From: an uncultured Hungatella sp.
Lineage (GTDB): Bacteria > Bacillota > Clostridia > Lachnospirales > Lachnospiraceae
Assembly: GCA_910585435.1 (NCBI GenBank)
Contig: CAJUEJ010000001.1
Span: forward strand, 14,877 to 78,876
DNA length: 64,000 bases
Reading direction: 5' to 3'
Position 1 is the first letter of the stretch, and every line of letters begins with the position of its first letter. This document shows positions 45,174 through 53,061 of the stretch, piece after piece. Both the position numbers and the translations under genes were made by a program. The notes under the pieces were generated by a model that saw only the letters and a list, made by a program, of their open reading frames with translations, searched no databases and was not told the DNA's origin.

Positions 45174-45491
45174 TCACATCTGGACAAATGGAAAATTATT
45201 TACCAGATTATCGTCCATTTCCATCATATTCAAAATACGGCTTGCTGTTCCGGAAGGGTGGTTTGTCCCTGCTTCCCAGGCTTCTACCGTTTTTGCTGAA
45301 ACTCCCATATAACCAGCAAACAGTTTTTGCGATAATCCGGTCTTCTTCCTTATATGCTGAATTTCTTTCGCATTATAAGTTTTTACTGGCATAACAGCTG
45401 CGATTCGCCGTTGCAAGTGTTTTTCTTTGCTTTGAGCATCTTCAATGGCTTCTGCCAAACCGGTCATAATACTTTCATATACATGTTCCAT
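45174..45491 (-). CDS. Xre/HigA-type antitoxin
   Basis: 105 residues. After a charged helical start, an HTH_3 domain reads IQHIRKKTGLSQKLFAGYMGVSAKTVEAWEAGTNHPSG, as in HigA/NadS antitoxins, which neutralise a RelE-like toxin and repress the operon. GCAGGAGG precedes the start. It follows the toxin gene by 13 bases in the order toxin then antitoxin, typical of higBA. This half of the pair is intact. Confidence 0.92.
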   Translation of the reverse strand: MEHVYESIMTGLAEAIEDAQSKEKHLQRRIAAVMPVKTYNAKEIQHIRKKTGLSQKLFAGYMGVSAKTVEAWEAGTNHPSGTASRILNMMEMDDNLVNNFPFVQM

Positions 45492-45504
45492 CGCACACCT
45501 CCTG

Positions 45505-45723
45505 CTATAGACTTTTTTCCAATATCTGGATCATCTTTTTGATGTTATTACACTCTGCTTTTGTCAGGTTGTCTTTTTCTTTTTTGGGATAAATCGTTAT
45601 AAGGTAGATTGTCTCCGGATTTTTTAATAATGCTAACTCAAGCCTTCTCATATCATCATCTGAAAGGCCTAATAGTTTCCAGTTTCTAGTGAATTCTTTG
45701 GTCTGAATAAATGTTCTTATCAT
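45505..45723 (-). pseudogene. RelE/HigB-type toxin with its core deleted
   Basis: 72 residues. The start (MIRTFIQTKEFTRNWKLLGL, DDDMRRLELALLKNPE) and end (TIYLITIYPKKEKDNLTKAE, CNNIKKMIQILEKSL) match the two ends of the toxin family, normally about 105-115 residues. The middle, which carries the G-x-R-K-x-R strand and Arg-rich active site, is missing: NPE (residue 37) joins directly to TIYLI. The frame is kept, so a stable but presumably inactive peptide could be made. Junction near 45613. It lies first in an operon with an intact antitoxin and an intact operator. Confidence 0.85.
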
Positions 45724-45745
45724 TTGATTTCCTTTTGCTATTTAT

Positions 45746-45774
45746 AATATACCCTATTTAATAGGGTGTGTCAA
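45746..45774 (-). promoter_or_regulatory. Promoter with palindromic operator for the toxin-antitoxin operon
   Basis: On the minus strand TTGACA and TATATT are spaced by 17 bases. The spacer overlaps a perfect 17-base palindrome, ACCCTATT-A-AATAGGGT (45751-45767), the natural place for the HTH antitoxin to bind and block transcription. Confidence 0.85.
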
Positions 45775-46033
45775 TATAGTAAAAATGGTCTGGTAAATAA
45801 TATGGAAAGCGAATTTCTGACGAAGCTTTTAAAGACATGGATGTACTTAATTTTACATCCATTTTTTGATTAATTGATAAAACTATGTAATAGGTGATAT
45901 TTTTCTTTATAATATCAAAAAGAGAACTATAATTCAATAGAATACAAAAAAGAAAAATGGAGAAATTACTAATAGTTTAAATCAGTACCAGAGATCTAAA
46001 TCTGTGAAAAAATAGAAAGGAGCGTAAAAGGCC
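45775..46033. other. AT-rich gap upstream of spoVAD
   Basis: About 260 bases, AT-rich and without a credible gene. ATGGATGTA and TACATCCAT followed by TTTTTT (45837-45868) form a terminator-like stem, although no clear gene ends just before it. GATATTTTTCTTTATAATATC is another weak palindrome. A spore sigma-factor promoter for spoVAD should lie here, but I cannot point to one with confidence. spoVAC, usually just upstream of spoVAD, is not present. Confidence 0.5.
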
Positions 46034-47041
46034 ATGGAGAAAGGAAAAGCCAGTATCCATTTTGAGGAGCCGCCATTCATCGCCGGAATGGCCAGTGTGG
46101 CGGGAAAGAAGGAGGGCCAGGGGCCGTTAGGGCATCTGATTGATGTGATCGAGCAGGATGACATGTGTGGAAAAGAGAACTGGGAGGCAGCGGAAAGCGC
46201 GATGCAGAAAAAAGCAGCCCAGCTGGCTATCAAAAAGAGCGGGACAGAAAAAGAAAAAATCCGCTATCTCTTTGCCGGGGATCTGTTGGGCCAGCTGATT
46301 GCCACCTCCTTCGGCACTGCAGACTTAGAGATTCCCACCTTCGGGTTATACGGGGCTTGTTCCACCATGGGAGAAGCCATAGCCCTGGGAGCCATGACCG
46401 TCCACGGAGGATACGCAGAACAGGTTCTCTCTATGGCATCCAGCCATTTTGCCACGGCAGAAAAGCAGTTTCGTTTTCCCCTGGCATACGGGAACCAGCG
46501 TCCCTTTTCCGCCACCTGGACGGTGACAGGGTGCGGCGCGGTAGTCATAAGAAAAGGCGGCCAGGGCATAGCAAAAATCACCGGTGTGACAGTTGGAAGA
46601 ATCGTGGACTTTGGCGCCAGAGATTCCATGAATATGGGAGCAGCCATGGCTCCTGGGGCAGTTCACACCATTCTCCAGAACTTCGAAGACTTCGATGTAG
46701 ACGAAACCTACTATGACCGGATTATCACCGGCGACCTGGGAGAGGTTGGAAGAAAGATTGTTTTGGACATGATGAAAGAAGAAGGCCATGACCTGGAGTC
46801 TGTATATATGGACTGCGGCATCGAAATCTTTGACAAGGAAAAACAGGATACCCATGCCGGAGGAAGCGGCTGCGGCTGTTCCGCCGTCACCCTGTGTTCC
46901 ATGATTCTCCCCAAGATTCAGAGAGGTGAGTGGAAACGGGTTTTATTTCTCCCCACCGGTGCCCTCCTGTCCACAGTCAGCTTCAATGAAGGAAAAAGCA
47001 TCCCGGGAATTGCCCACGGAGTTATGATAGAATGCATATAG
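46034..47041 (+). CDS. spoVAD: Stage V sporulation protein AD
   Basis: 335 residues with the thiolase-like SpoVAD fold: PPFIAGMASVAGKKEGQGPLG, DLLGQLIATSFGT, GLYGACSTMGEAIALGA and HAGGSGCGCSAVTL. SpoVAD binds dipicolinic acid and, with SpoVAC and SpoVAE in the inner spore membrane, moves it into the forespore and out at germination. GAAAGGAGCG precedes the ATG, and length is full. spoVAE follows 125 bases later; spoVAC is not beside it. Confidence 0.96.
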   Translation: MEKGKASIHFEEPPFIAGMASVAGKKEGQGPLGHLIDVIEQDDMCGKENWEAAESAMQKKAAQLAIKKSGTEKEKIRYLFAGDLLGQLIATSFGTADLEIPTFGLYGACSTMGEAIALGAMTVHGGYAEQVLSMASSHFATAEKQFRFPLAYGNQRPFSATWTVTGCGAVVIRKGGQGIAKITGVTVGRIVDFGARDSMNMGAAMAPGAVHTILQNFEDFDVDETYYDRIITGDLGEVGRKIVLDMMKEEGHDLESVYMDCGIEIFDKEKQDTHAGGSGCGCSAVTLCSMILPKIQRGEWKRVLFLPTGALLSTVSFNEGKSIPGIAHGVMIECI

Positions 47042-47105
47042 GGCATAAAGGCATATAGCGTATAGGATGTATATAACGTATGATGTATGTAACGTATGTA
47101 GCAGC
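47035..47105. repeat. Degenerate GCATATA/GTATG repeats between spoVAD and spoVAE
   Basis: Short direct repeats of GCATATAG, GGCATA, GTATAGG and AACGTATG alternate over about 70 bases. Likely slippage-prone spacer DNA. Confidence 0.5.
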
Positions 47106-47166
47106 AGCCGATATGGGCTGTGGAAAAAGACAAGCACCAAATCAGCACAGAAAGGAAGACACACAG

Positions 47167-47520
47167 ATGGATTATATAAAAGCATTTCTTGTAGGCGGAG
47201 CTATCTGCGGCCTTGTACAGATTCTTCTGGACAAGACCAAAATGCTGCCAGGCCGGGTCATGGTAACCCTTGTAGTCACAGGCAGCATTCTGGGATTTTT
47301 AGGCATCTACGAGCCCTTTGCCAAATGGGCCGGAGCCGGAGCTACGGTACTTCTCCTGGGCTTTGGAAACACACTGTGGAAGGGAGTCATGGAAGGAATC
47401 CAGACCGACGGCCTTTTAGGCGTATTCAAAGGCGGCTTCACAGCCAGCGCCGCAGGAATCTGCGGAGCCTTAGTGTTCGGATACCTGGGCTCCCAGATAT
47501 TTAAACCCAAAATGAAATGA
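47167..47520 (+). CDS. spoVAE: Stage V sporulation protein AE
   Basis: 117 residues with three or four membrane helices: DYIKAFLVGGAICGLVQILL, a short loop DKTKMLPGR, GSILGFLGIYEPFAKWAGAGA and TASAAGICGALVFGYLGSQIF. It matches SpoVAE/AEB, partner of SpoVAD in spore dipicolinate transport. The ATG at 47167 follows AAAGGAAG; the open frame extends upstream without a site. Palindrome C lies after it. Confidence 0.93.
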   Translation: MDYIKAFLVGGAICGLVQILLDKTKMLPGRVMVTLVVTGSILGFLGIYEPFAKWAGAGATVLLLGFGNTLWKGVMEGIQTDGLLGVFKGGFTASAAGICGALVFGYLGSQIFKPKMK

Positions 47521-47604
47521 TAGACAGACGTTGCCGTCAAAGCCAAAACAAGGTATGAATGTATGCCATGATGCCAGGAAAAAATGCCATATTCATTTAG
47601 CTAG

Positions 47605-47825
47605 AGATAACGTAGCCCGGAGAGGGCATGATACACTTTCTTCCAGGGTACTTGAAGACCATCGGTACTTAGGTGCTGTATTTTAGCACCTTACGTACCG
47701 CTATGCTCTTCACGTCACCCTCCAGGTATGTGTTCACACTAGGCTCGAAAAGACCTCGCCAAGTGTTCACCGAAGCGCGAGCGTGCCCAGGAAGAAAGTG
47801 TATCATGCCCTCTCCGGGCGGCCTC
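47605..47825. repeat. Large palindromic repeat element, copy C (inverted orientation)
   Basis: Outer arms 47615-47644 and 47790-47819 are perfect 30-base complements. Read on the minus strand, it has the borders GAGGCCGCC and GGCTACGTTATC, an 82-base interior stretch identical to copy B (47708-47789), and the TGAAGAGCATAGCGGTAC segment of copy A. Its inner hairpin is GGTGCT/AGCACC instead of GGCGCT/AGCGCC, a paired substitution. Arms differ from B at seven and from A at 13 of 30 positions. Open frames inside it are shadows of the repeat. Confidence 0.9.
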
Positions 47826-47885
47826 TCATCCAGCCTCTTTCCCCAAAACCTGAAGAATTCTATATAAATATGATATATTTTGGAT

Positions 47886-47913
47886 TTAGCATCCCCATAA
47901 AATTAGTTATAAT
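47886..47913 (+). promoter_or_regulatory. Possible promoter of the carbohydrate locus
   Basis: TATAAT at 47908-47913 is a perfect -10 box; TTAGCA 16 bases upstream is a weak -35. About 158 bases of leader follow before the first gene. Confidence 0.4.
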
Positions 47914-47974
47914 ACATATAAAGACGGCCGACTTTATCTGAAAATACAATAATTCAGACAAAAATCAGAAACAA

Positions 47975-48052
47975 AAGAAAGATAACAGACAGCACATAAC
48001 ACATAACAGACAACAGAAACCACAACTCACAACTTACAACTCAAAAAAGAAG
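47975..48052 (+). repeat. CA-rich unstructured leader with short repeats
   Basis: Repeated ACATAACA, ACAGACA and ACAACTC units run up to the ribosome site AAGAAGGAGG of the isomerase gene. The tract is nearly free of G, so the RNA should be single-stranded. Confidence 0.5.
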
Positions 48053-48070
48053 GAGGTAGTCAAAACCAGA

Positions 48071-48976
48071 ATGAAAATAGGAATACACTTCGGACACTGG
48101 GGCAGCTTCTATGGACAGCTGGGAGTGAAAACCTGCCTGAAACAGGCAAAGGAGGCAGGAGCAGATGTCTTCGAGTTTTTTCCCACGGAAGAAATGTTCT
48201 CCCTGGAAAAAGAAAAAATAAAAGACTTAAGAAAGTACATAGAAGACCTTGCCATCACCCCGGTATTCACATTCGGATACCCGCCAGGCTGGGATATGGC
48301 AGGCGACGACGAGACTCTCAGAGAGAAAGCAGTGGAGCATCTGAAACGGGCTATAGAGGGAATGGGCCTTTTAGGCGCAGCCGACATCGGCGGAATTGTA
48401 TACTCCAACTGGCCTGCAGACTATTCGCATCACATCATTGAACCGGACGAGAAAAAAAGAAAGACCGAAAACTGCATCAACGGCCTGAGGAAAGTGATGA
48501 AGACAGCCGAGGACAATCAGGTGACCGTAAACCTGGAGATTGTAAACCGGTTTGAACACTACCTTATGAACACGGCGGCAGAGGGGATTGCAGTCTGTAA
48601 CGCAGTGGGCAGCCCTAACTGTAAGCTGCTTCTGGATTGTTTCCACATGAATATTGAGGAGGATGACATTCCTGAGACAATCCGGAATTCCAAAGGTTAC
48701 ATCGGCCATTTCCATGTAAGCGAGCCTAACAGAAAGGTACCATATCATACCAGCCGGACACCCTGGAAAGAAATAGGAGCAGCGTTAAGAGAAATCGGAT
48801 ATGATAAATCTGTCATCGTAGAATCTTTTTACAAGAGCGGCGGTGAGCAGGGACACGATATGAGAATGTGGAGGGATCTTGCAGAGGACCTTAGCATAGA
48901 CGGACGGCTGGCGTTGGCTGAACAGGGGATAGCGTATATTCGGAATCAGTTTGGAGGGACGAAAGATGATTTTTGA
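48071..48976 (+). CDS. Sugar phosphate isomerase/epimerase (xylose isomerase-like TIM barrel)
   Basis: 301 residues. Typical AP-endonuclease-2-family segments: KIGIHFGHWGSFYG at the start, VTVNLEIVNRFEHYLMNT with the metal Glu, LLLDCFHMNIEEDD, IGHFHVSEPNRKVP and VIVESFYKSG. The metal-binding Glu/Asp/His set looks complete. These enzymes interconvert ketoses or inositol intermediates. It is the first gene of a carbohydrate locus and overlaps the following SDR gene by 11 bases. Confidence 0.9.
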   Translation: MKIGIHFGHWGSFYGQLGVKTCLKQAKEAGADVFEFFPTEEMFSLEKEKIKDLRKYIEDLAITPVFTFGYPPGWDMAGDDETLREKAVEHLKRAIEGMGLLGAADIGGIVYSNWPADYSHHIIEPDEKKRKTENCINGLRKVMKTAEDNQVTVNLEIVNRFEHYLMNTAAEGIAVCNAVGSPNCKLLLDCFHMNIEEDDIPETIRNSKGYIGHFHVSEPNRKVPYHTSRTPWKEIGAALREIGYDKSVIVESFYKSGGEQGHDMRMWRDLAEDLSIDGRLALAEQGIAYIRNQFGGTKDDF

Positions 48977-49736
48977 TAAGATGAGTCTGGCATCCAAGAC
49001 GGCGGTTGTGACAGGAGCAGCCCACGGAATCGGAAAGGCCTGTGCCCTGGCTCTTGCCCAGGCAGGAGCGGATGTGATGGTGGTGGATATAAATGAAAAG
49101 GTAGATGACACGGCAGAGGAGATACGGCAAATCGGCAGAAAAGCCATCTCCATGACTGGGGATATCACGGACGAGAAGCAGATGACAGAGTGTATGAACC
49201 GTGTCCTTCGGGAATGGGATAAGGTGGATATCTGTTTTTGCAATGCCGGTACGTTTCAGGATATACCGGCGGAGGATATGCCGTTGGAAGAGTTTGAGAG
49301 AGTTATCCGGGTGAATCTGACAGGGGCTTTTATCACAGCCCGGGCAGCGGGAAAGACCATGATAGAAAGGGGAGTTCCCGGCTCCATCGTGCTGACGGCA
49401 TCTATGTCGGGGCATATTGCCAATATCCCTCAGTGCCAGTGCGCCTACAACGCGTCAAAGGCAGGGGTGATTATGTTGGGCAAGAGCCTGGCGGTGGAGT
49501 GGGCCAGACATGGAATCCGTGTAAATACCATAAGCCCCGGATATATCAGAACCTGGAGTGATGAGCCGCTGAAGCCGGAGGAGGTGGGAACTTCCAACTT
49601 TGAACAGTGGACCCCTCTGAGACGTTTCGGACAGGCGGAGGAGCTGCAGGGGTTGGTTGTGTATCTGGCAGGGGATGCGTCTGGCTTTGTTACGGGTTCG
49701 GATTATGTCATTGACGGGGGATATACTGCATTTTAG
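48966..49736 (+). CDS. Short-chain dehydrogenase/reductase
   Basis: 256 residues. Cofactor loop TGAAHGIGKACALA, NAG in FCNAGTF, catalytic Ser in LTASMSGH and the YNASK Tyr-Lys pair are present. The VDI at the end of beta-2 suggests NAD preference. It is probably a sugar or polyol dehydrogenase acting with the isomerase. The ATG at 48966 follows GGAGGG, inside the end of the isomerase gene. Confidence 0.93.
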   Translation: MIFDKMSLASKTAVVTGAAHGIGKACALALAQAGADVMVVDINEKVDDTAEEIRQIGRKAISMTGDITDEKQMTECMNRVLREWDKVDICFCNAGTFQDIPAEDMPLEEFERVIRVNLTGAFITARAAGKTMIERGVPGSIVLTASMSGHIANIPQCQCAYNASKAGVIMLGKSLAVEWARHGIRVNTISPGYIRTWSDEPLKPEEVGTSNFEQWTPLRRFGQAEELQGLVVYLAGDASGFVTGSDYVIDGGYTAF

Positions 49737-49786
49737 GGGCAGGTATGGGAGTATGAAATTATACAGAAACAGGAGGAAATAAGAAC

Positions 49787-51118
49787 ATGAGGAAGTATAA
49801 GAAGAGACTGGCAGGTATGATTCTGTGTGCTGCAATGGCAGGAAATCTGCTGACTGGCTGCAGTTCATCTGGTGATTCAGGGCAGCAGGGTGTAGACGGG
49901 GCTGGTACGGCTGGAAGCCAGGTGCAGGAGACGCAAGGAACCGGGCAGGAGAAGGAGACTGAGGCCCCGGCGGCTTCTGGCAAGTCTGAAAATGTGCCCG
50001 AGATTCGTCTTGTAAGCTGGATGACACCGTCGGATCCCAAGACAAAACCGGTCTATGAGGCGATTATGGACTTTGCGGCGGATCACAGTTCGGAGTTTTC
50101 GCTGGAGCATGAAAATATCTTAGGGGATGAGCTGAAGGCAAAAATCAAGACGGACGTGGCCAGCAATACGGTGCCGGATGTTTTTCTTTACTGGGGCAGC
50201 GGAGGCAATTCTGCCATGCTTTTGGATGCGGATGTGATTATACCGTTTGACGAGTATCTGGAGGCTTCCACACAGATTAAGAGGGAGCTGTTTGACCAGT
50301 TCCAGCTGGAGCTGCCAAAGACTCTTGATGATATGATTGCGGTGGGGCAGGTATTTTATGAGAATGGAATCGTTCCGTTTGCCATGGGATCTAAGGGCGG
50401 CAACCCGGCTCATGAGTTTGCGGCCGAAATCCTGGGACAGATGCCGGACTGCCAGGAGGATTTCCGGATGATTAATGAGGAGTATACGGTGGATACGCCC
50501 AATATAAGAAAGACGTTTGAGATTATTCAGACTATGCGGGAGAACCATCTGTTCCCGGCGGATACCATTTCCATCGGAGACTGGGACCAGCATTTTGCCA
50601 TGTACAATGAGGGAAAGGCGGCTATGATTTATGCCTGGACATGGCAGCTGTCTAATATGTCTCAGGAGATGGCGGACAAGACAGTTATTATCCCGGCTCC
50701 GGTTATGCCGGGAGGGACAAGGGATACTGCTAATTTTGCCAGGTCCGGCGGTGATATGGAATATGTGATTTCCAGAAATGCATGGGAGGATCCGGATAAG
50801 AGGGCAGCGATTATCACACTGGTGGATTATCTTTATTCTAAGGAAATTCAGGAATTGGTTCTCTACAGCGGCGGAGGGATTCCTTCCCGGCTGGATACGG
50901 AGGTGGATGCATCCCGGGTGGCAACGCCGAAGCTGGCGGAGGTTATTAATTTTGCCAAGGGCAAGGAGTCTTGTCCTAACCTGCCTCAGGCATGCCCGAA
51001 GACGGAGTGCTGGACGGATTTTGCGGATGGTATTGATGAGCTGATGGCTGGAATCAGCACGGCGGAGCAGGTACTTGAGAATATTGACCAGTCTCTTGCC
51101 GGAGCAAAGGAAAACTGA
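49787..51118 (+). CDS. ABC transporter sugar-binding lipoprotein
   Basis: 443 residues. Lipobox LLTGC, then a Gly/Ser/Gln/Glu linker and a family-1 solute-binding fold: VPEIRLVSWMTPSDPKTKPVY, SNTVPDVFLYWGSGGNS and KAAMIYAWTWQL. The ligand is probably an oligosaccharide released by the GH127 and beta-propeller proteins encoded downstream. AGGAGG precedes the ATG. Two permease genes follow on the same strand; the ATPase is expected to be a shared MsmK-type subunit encoded elsewhere. Confidence 0.93.
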   Translation: MRKYKKRLAGMILCAAMAGNLLTGCSSSGDSGQQGVDGAGTAGSQVQETQGTGQEKETEAPAASGKSENVPEIRLVSWMTPSDPKTKPVYEAIMDFAADHSSEFSLEHENILGDELKAKIKTDVASNTVPDVFLYWGSGGNSAMLLDADVIIPFDEYLEASTQIKRELFDQFQLELPKTLDDMIAVGQVFYENGIVPFAMGSKGGNPAHEFAAEILGQMPDCQEDFRMINEEYTVDTPNIRKTFEIIQTMRENHLFPADTISIGDWDQHFAMYNEGKAAMIYAWTWQLSNMSQEMADKTVIIPAPVMPGGTRDTANFARSGGDMEYVISRNAWEDPDKRAAIITLVDYLYSKEIQELVLYSGGGIPSRLDTEVDASRVATPKLAEVINFAKGKESCPNLPQACPKTECWTDFADGIDELMAGISTAEQVLENIDQSLAGAKEN

Positions 51119-51176
51119 GAATGACAGGGTCCGGGAATCCCTCAGGGATTCCCGGATTACATAGGAGAGGGATTGT

Positions 51177-52085
51177 ATGAATGTGAGGAACCGAAGCAGA
51201 AACAGGGCGAAAAAGGGAAAGTGGCTGTTTTCTTTCAGTTTCCAGCTCCCGTCATTTGTTCTGTATACTGTTTTTTTAATCTTGCCTATGGTGGCGTCTC
51301 TGTATTTTTCCCTTCTGAAATGGGACGGAATCACGGCGGCAAGATTTGTAGGCGGTAAAAATTTTGTGGATTTGTTTGTTCATGACCGGTATTTTAAGAA
51401 GGTTATCTTAAACACGGTAAAAAGCATGATAGCCGGTGTGTGTATTCAGCTTCCTCTGGCTATGGTACTGGCGTATCTTGTCTATCGTACCACCCGGGGG
51501 TTTCATTTTTTTCAGTCTGTGTATTTTGTGCCGGTGGTTATTTCGGCTACGGTGATTGGCTTAATGTTTTCTCTGTTTTTTAATCCGTCTTTTGGGCCGG
51601 TGAATGCGTTTTTGCAGGCGGTAGGGTTAAAGGGACTTATAAGAAACTGGCTGACGGACCCGGGCGTGGTGTTGTTTTCTGTTATCATGCCTGGGATTTG
51701 GCAGTATATGGGGTATCATTTTATTATTTTTCTGGCGGGAATGCAGTCTATCCCTAAGGAGATTCTGGAGAGTGCCTGTATTGACGGGGCCAACTCGGTG
51801 AGCACGTTTTTTCTGATTGTCATACCGAATATTAAGGGGATGATTCAGGTATGTCTGGTTATCTGTCTTACGGGGTCTATCAAGACCTTTGATATTCCGT
51901 ATCTGATGACCCAGGGAGGGCCGGGGGCGGAGAGTACGTTTCTGTCCATCTACATGTATAAGGAGGCTTTCGTGGATTCTTCTATCGGAAGGGGCACGGC
52001 GGTGGCAGTCTGTATGCTGGTTCTGGCTTTGGTGGTTACGTTTGTGGTAAATGGCGTGTTTGCATTTCTTAACAGGAAGGATTAG
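51177..52085 (+). CDS. Sugar ABC transporter permease (MalF-type)
   Basis: 302 residues with six membrane helices. The coupling EAA loop is visible as IPKEILESACIDGANSVSTFF. The Arg/Lys-rich N-terminus (NRSRNRAKKGK) precedes the first helix. It works with the following permease and the binding protein. GGAGAGGG precedes the start. Confidence 0.93.
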   Translation: MNVRNRSRNRAKKGKWLFSFSFQLPSFVLYTVFLILPMVASLYFSLLKWDGITAARFVGGKNFVDLFVHDRYFKKVILNTVKSMIAGVCIQLPLAMVLAYLVYRTTRGFHFFQSVYFVPVVISATVIGLMFSLFFNPSFGPVNAFLQAVGLKGLIRNWLTDPGVVLFSVIMPGIWQYMGYHFIIFLAGMQSIPKEILESACIDGANSVSTFFLIVIPNIKGMIQVCLVICLTGSIKTFDIPYLMTQGGPGAESTFLSIYMYKEAFVDSSIGRGTAVAVCMLVLALVVTFVVNGVFAFLNRKD

Positions 52086-52094
52086 GAGGGGCGA

Positions 52095-52919
52095 ATGAAA
52101 AGAAGATGGAACCCTTTTTCTGTTTTGCGGTATGTGGTGCTTTCGGTGACGGCATTGCTGACTCTGTATCCATTGTTCTGGATTGGGATATGTTCGTTAA
52201 AGTCCAGTGAGGAGATTTATGGCTCGCCCTTTGGGCTGCCGAAAAACCCGGAGTGGGAGAATTATGCAGAGAGCTTCGTGGCGGCGGATATTCCGATTCA
52301 TTTGTTTAACAGTATCATGTATGCAGTGGTGTCTTTGACTGCGGTGGTGATTTTAAGCTCTATGAGCGCGTATATCATTGCGAAGGTCTGGAAGAGTAAA
52401 AGGGTTTATAATTATTATTCTCTGGGGATTATGATTCCTATCAATGCGATTATTATTCCGTTTATCCTTATTTTCAGGAGTGTGGGGATTTTAAATACCA
52501 GGGTTGGGATTATTTTGGCGTTTATTGTGACGAACCTGGCGTTCAGCATTTTTATTTTGGTGCCTTTTATGGAGGGGCTGCCGGATGAGCTGGAGGATGC
52601 GGCGAGAATCGACGGGTGCAACCGTTTTCAGACGTTTGTGAAAATTATGCTGCCGTTGTCTAAGGCAGGGCTTGCCACGGTGGGGACGTTTGTATTGATT
52701 AACTGCTGGAATGATTTGTTTTTGAGTCTTTTGATTGTTTCGAAACAGAATCTGATTACGTTGAATCAGGTGTGTTATAACATGAAGTCCCAGTATGCTG
52801 CTGACTATGGGCTGATAACGGCTACGGTTATGATTATGGTGATTCCGGTGATTGTCTGTTATGCCCTGTTCCAGAAGCAGATTGTGAAGGGAATGACGGC
52901 TGGGTCGGTGAAGGGATAA
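52095..52919 (+). CDS. Sugar ABC transporter permease (MalG-type)
   Basis: 274 residues with six membrane helices and the EAA loop LPDELEDAARIDGCNRFQTF. A KSSEEIYGSPFGLPKNPEWENY segment after the first helix is typical of the CUT1 family. It starts nine bases after its partner with AGGAGGGG upstream. Intact. Confidence 0.94.
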   Translation: MKRRWNPFSVLRYVVLSVTALLTLYPLFWIGICSLKSSEEIYGSPFGLPKNPEWENYAESFVAADIPIHLFNSIMYAVVSLTAVVILSSMSAYIIAKVWKSKRVYNYYSLGIMIPINAIIIPFILIFRSVGILNTRVGIILAFIVTNLAFSIFILVPFMEGLPDELEDAARIDGCNRFQTFVKIMLPLSKAGLATVGTFVLINCWNDLFLSLLIVSKQNLITLNQVCYNMKSQYAADYGLITATVMIMVIPVIVCYALFQKQIVKGMTAGSVKG

Positions 52920-53020
52920 GGAACAACAGTAAGCGGCAGGGCCAGCCGGGGAGCAAGGGACGGCAGTAAGCGGCAGGATGCTGAGGAATAAGGGACGGCA
53001 GTAAGCGGCAGGGCCGGCCA
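52918..53020 (+). repeat. Imperfect tandem repeat, about 36-base unit, three copies
   Basis: CAGTAAGCGGCAGG occurs at 52927, 52964 and 52999; the last two copies share GGGACGGCAGTAAGCGGCAG. The tract sits between the permease stop and the next gene and contains stop codons, so it is not coding. Confidence 0.85.
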
Positions 53021-53061
53021 AGGGACAGGAAAGGAACTGTTTGGGAAAGGAGCGTGGGAAA

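Noticed and set aside
45802..45873. 23-residue open frame upstream of spoVAD
   Set aside because: No ribosome site, and a terminator-like stem lies inside it. Probably chance.
47673..47867. Open frame in palindrome C sharing a long peptide with one in palindrome B (6030-6227, minus strand)
   Set aside because: The shared peptide only reflects the identical 82-base DNA interior. There is no ribosome site, and the frames end in unrelated arms.
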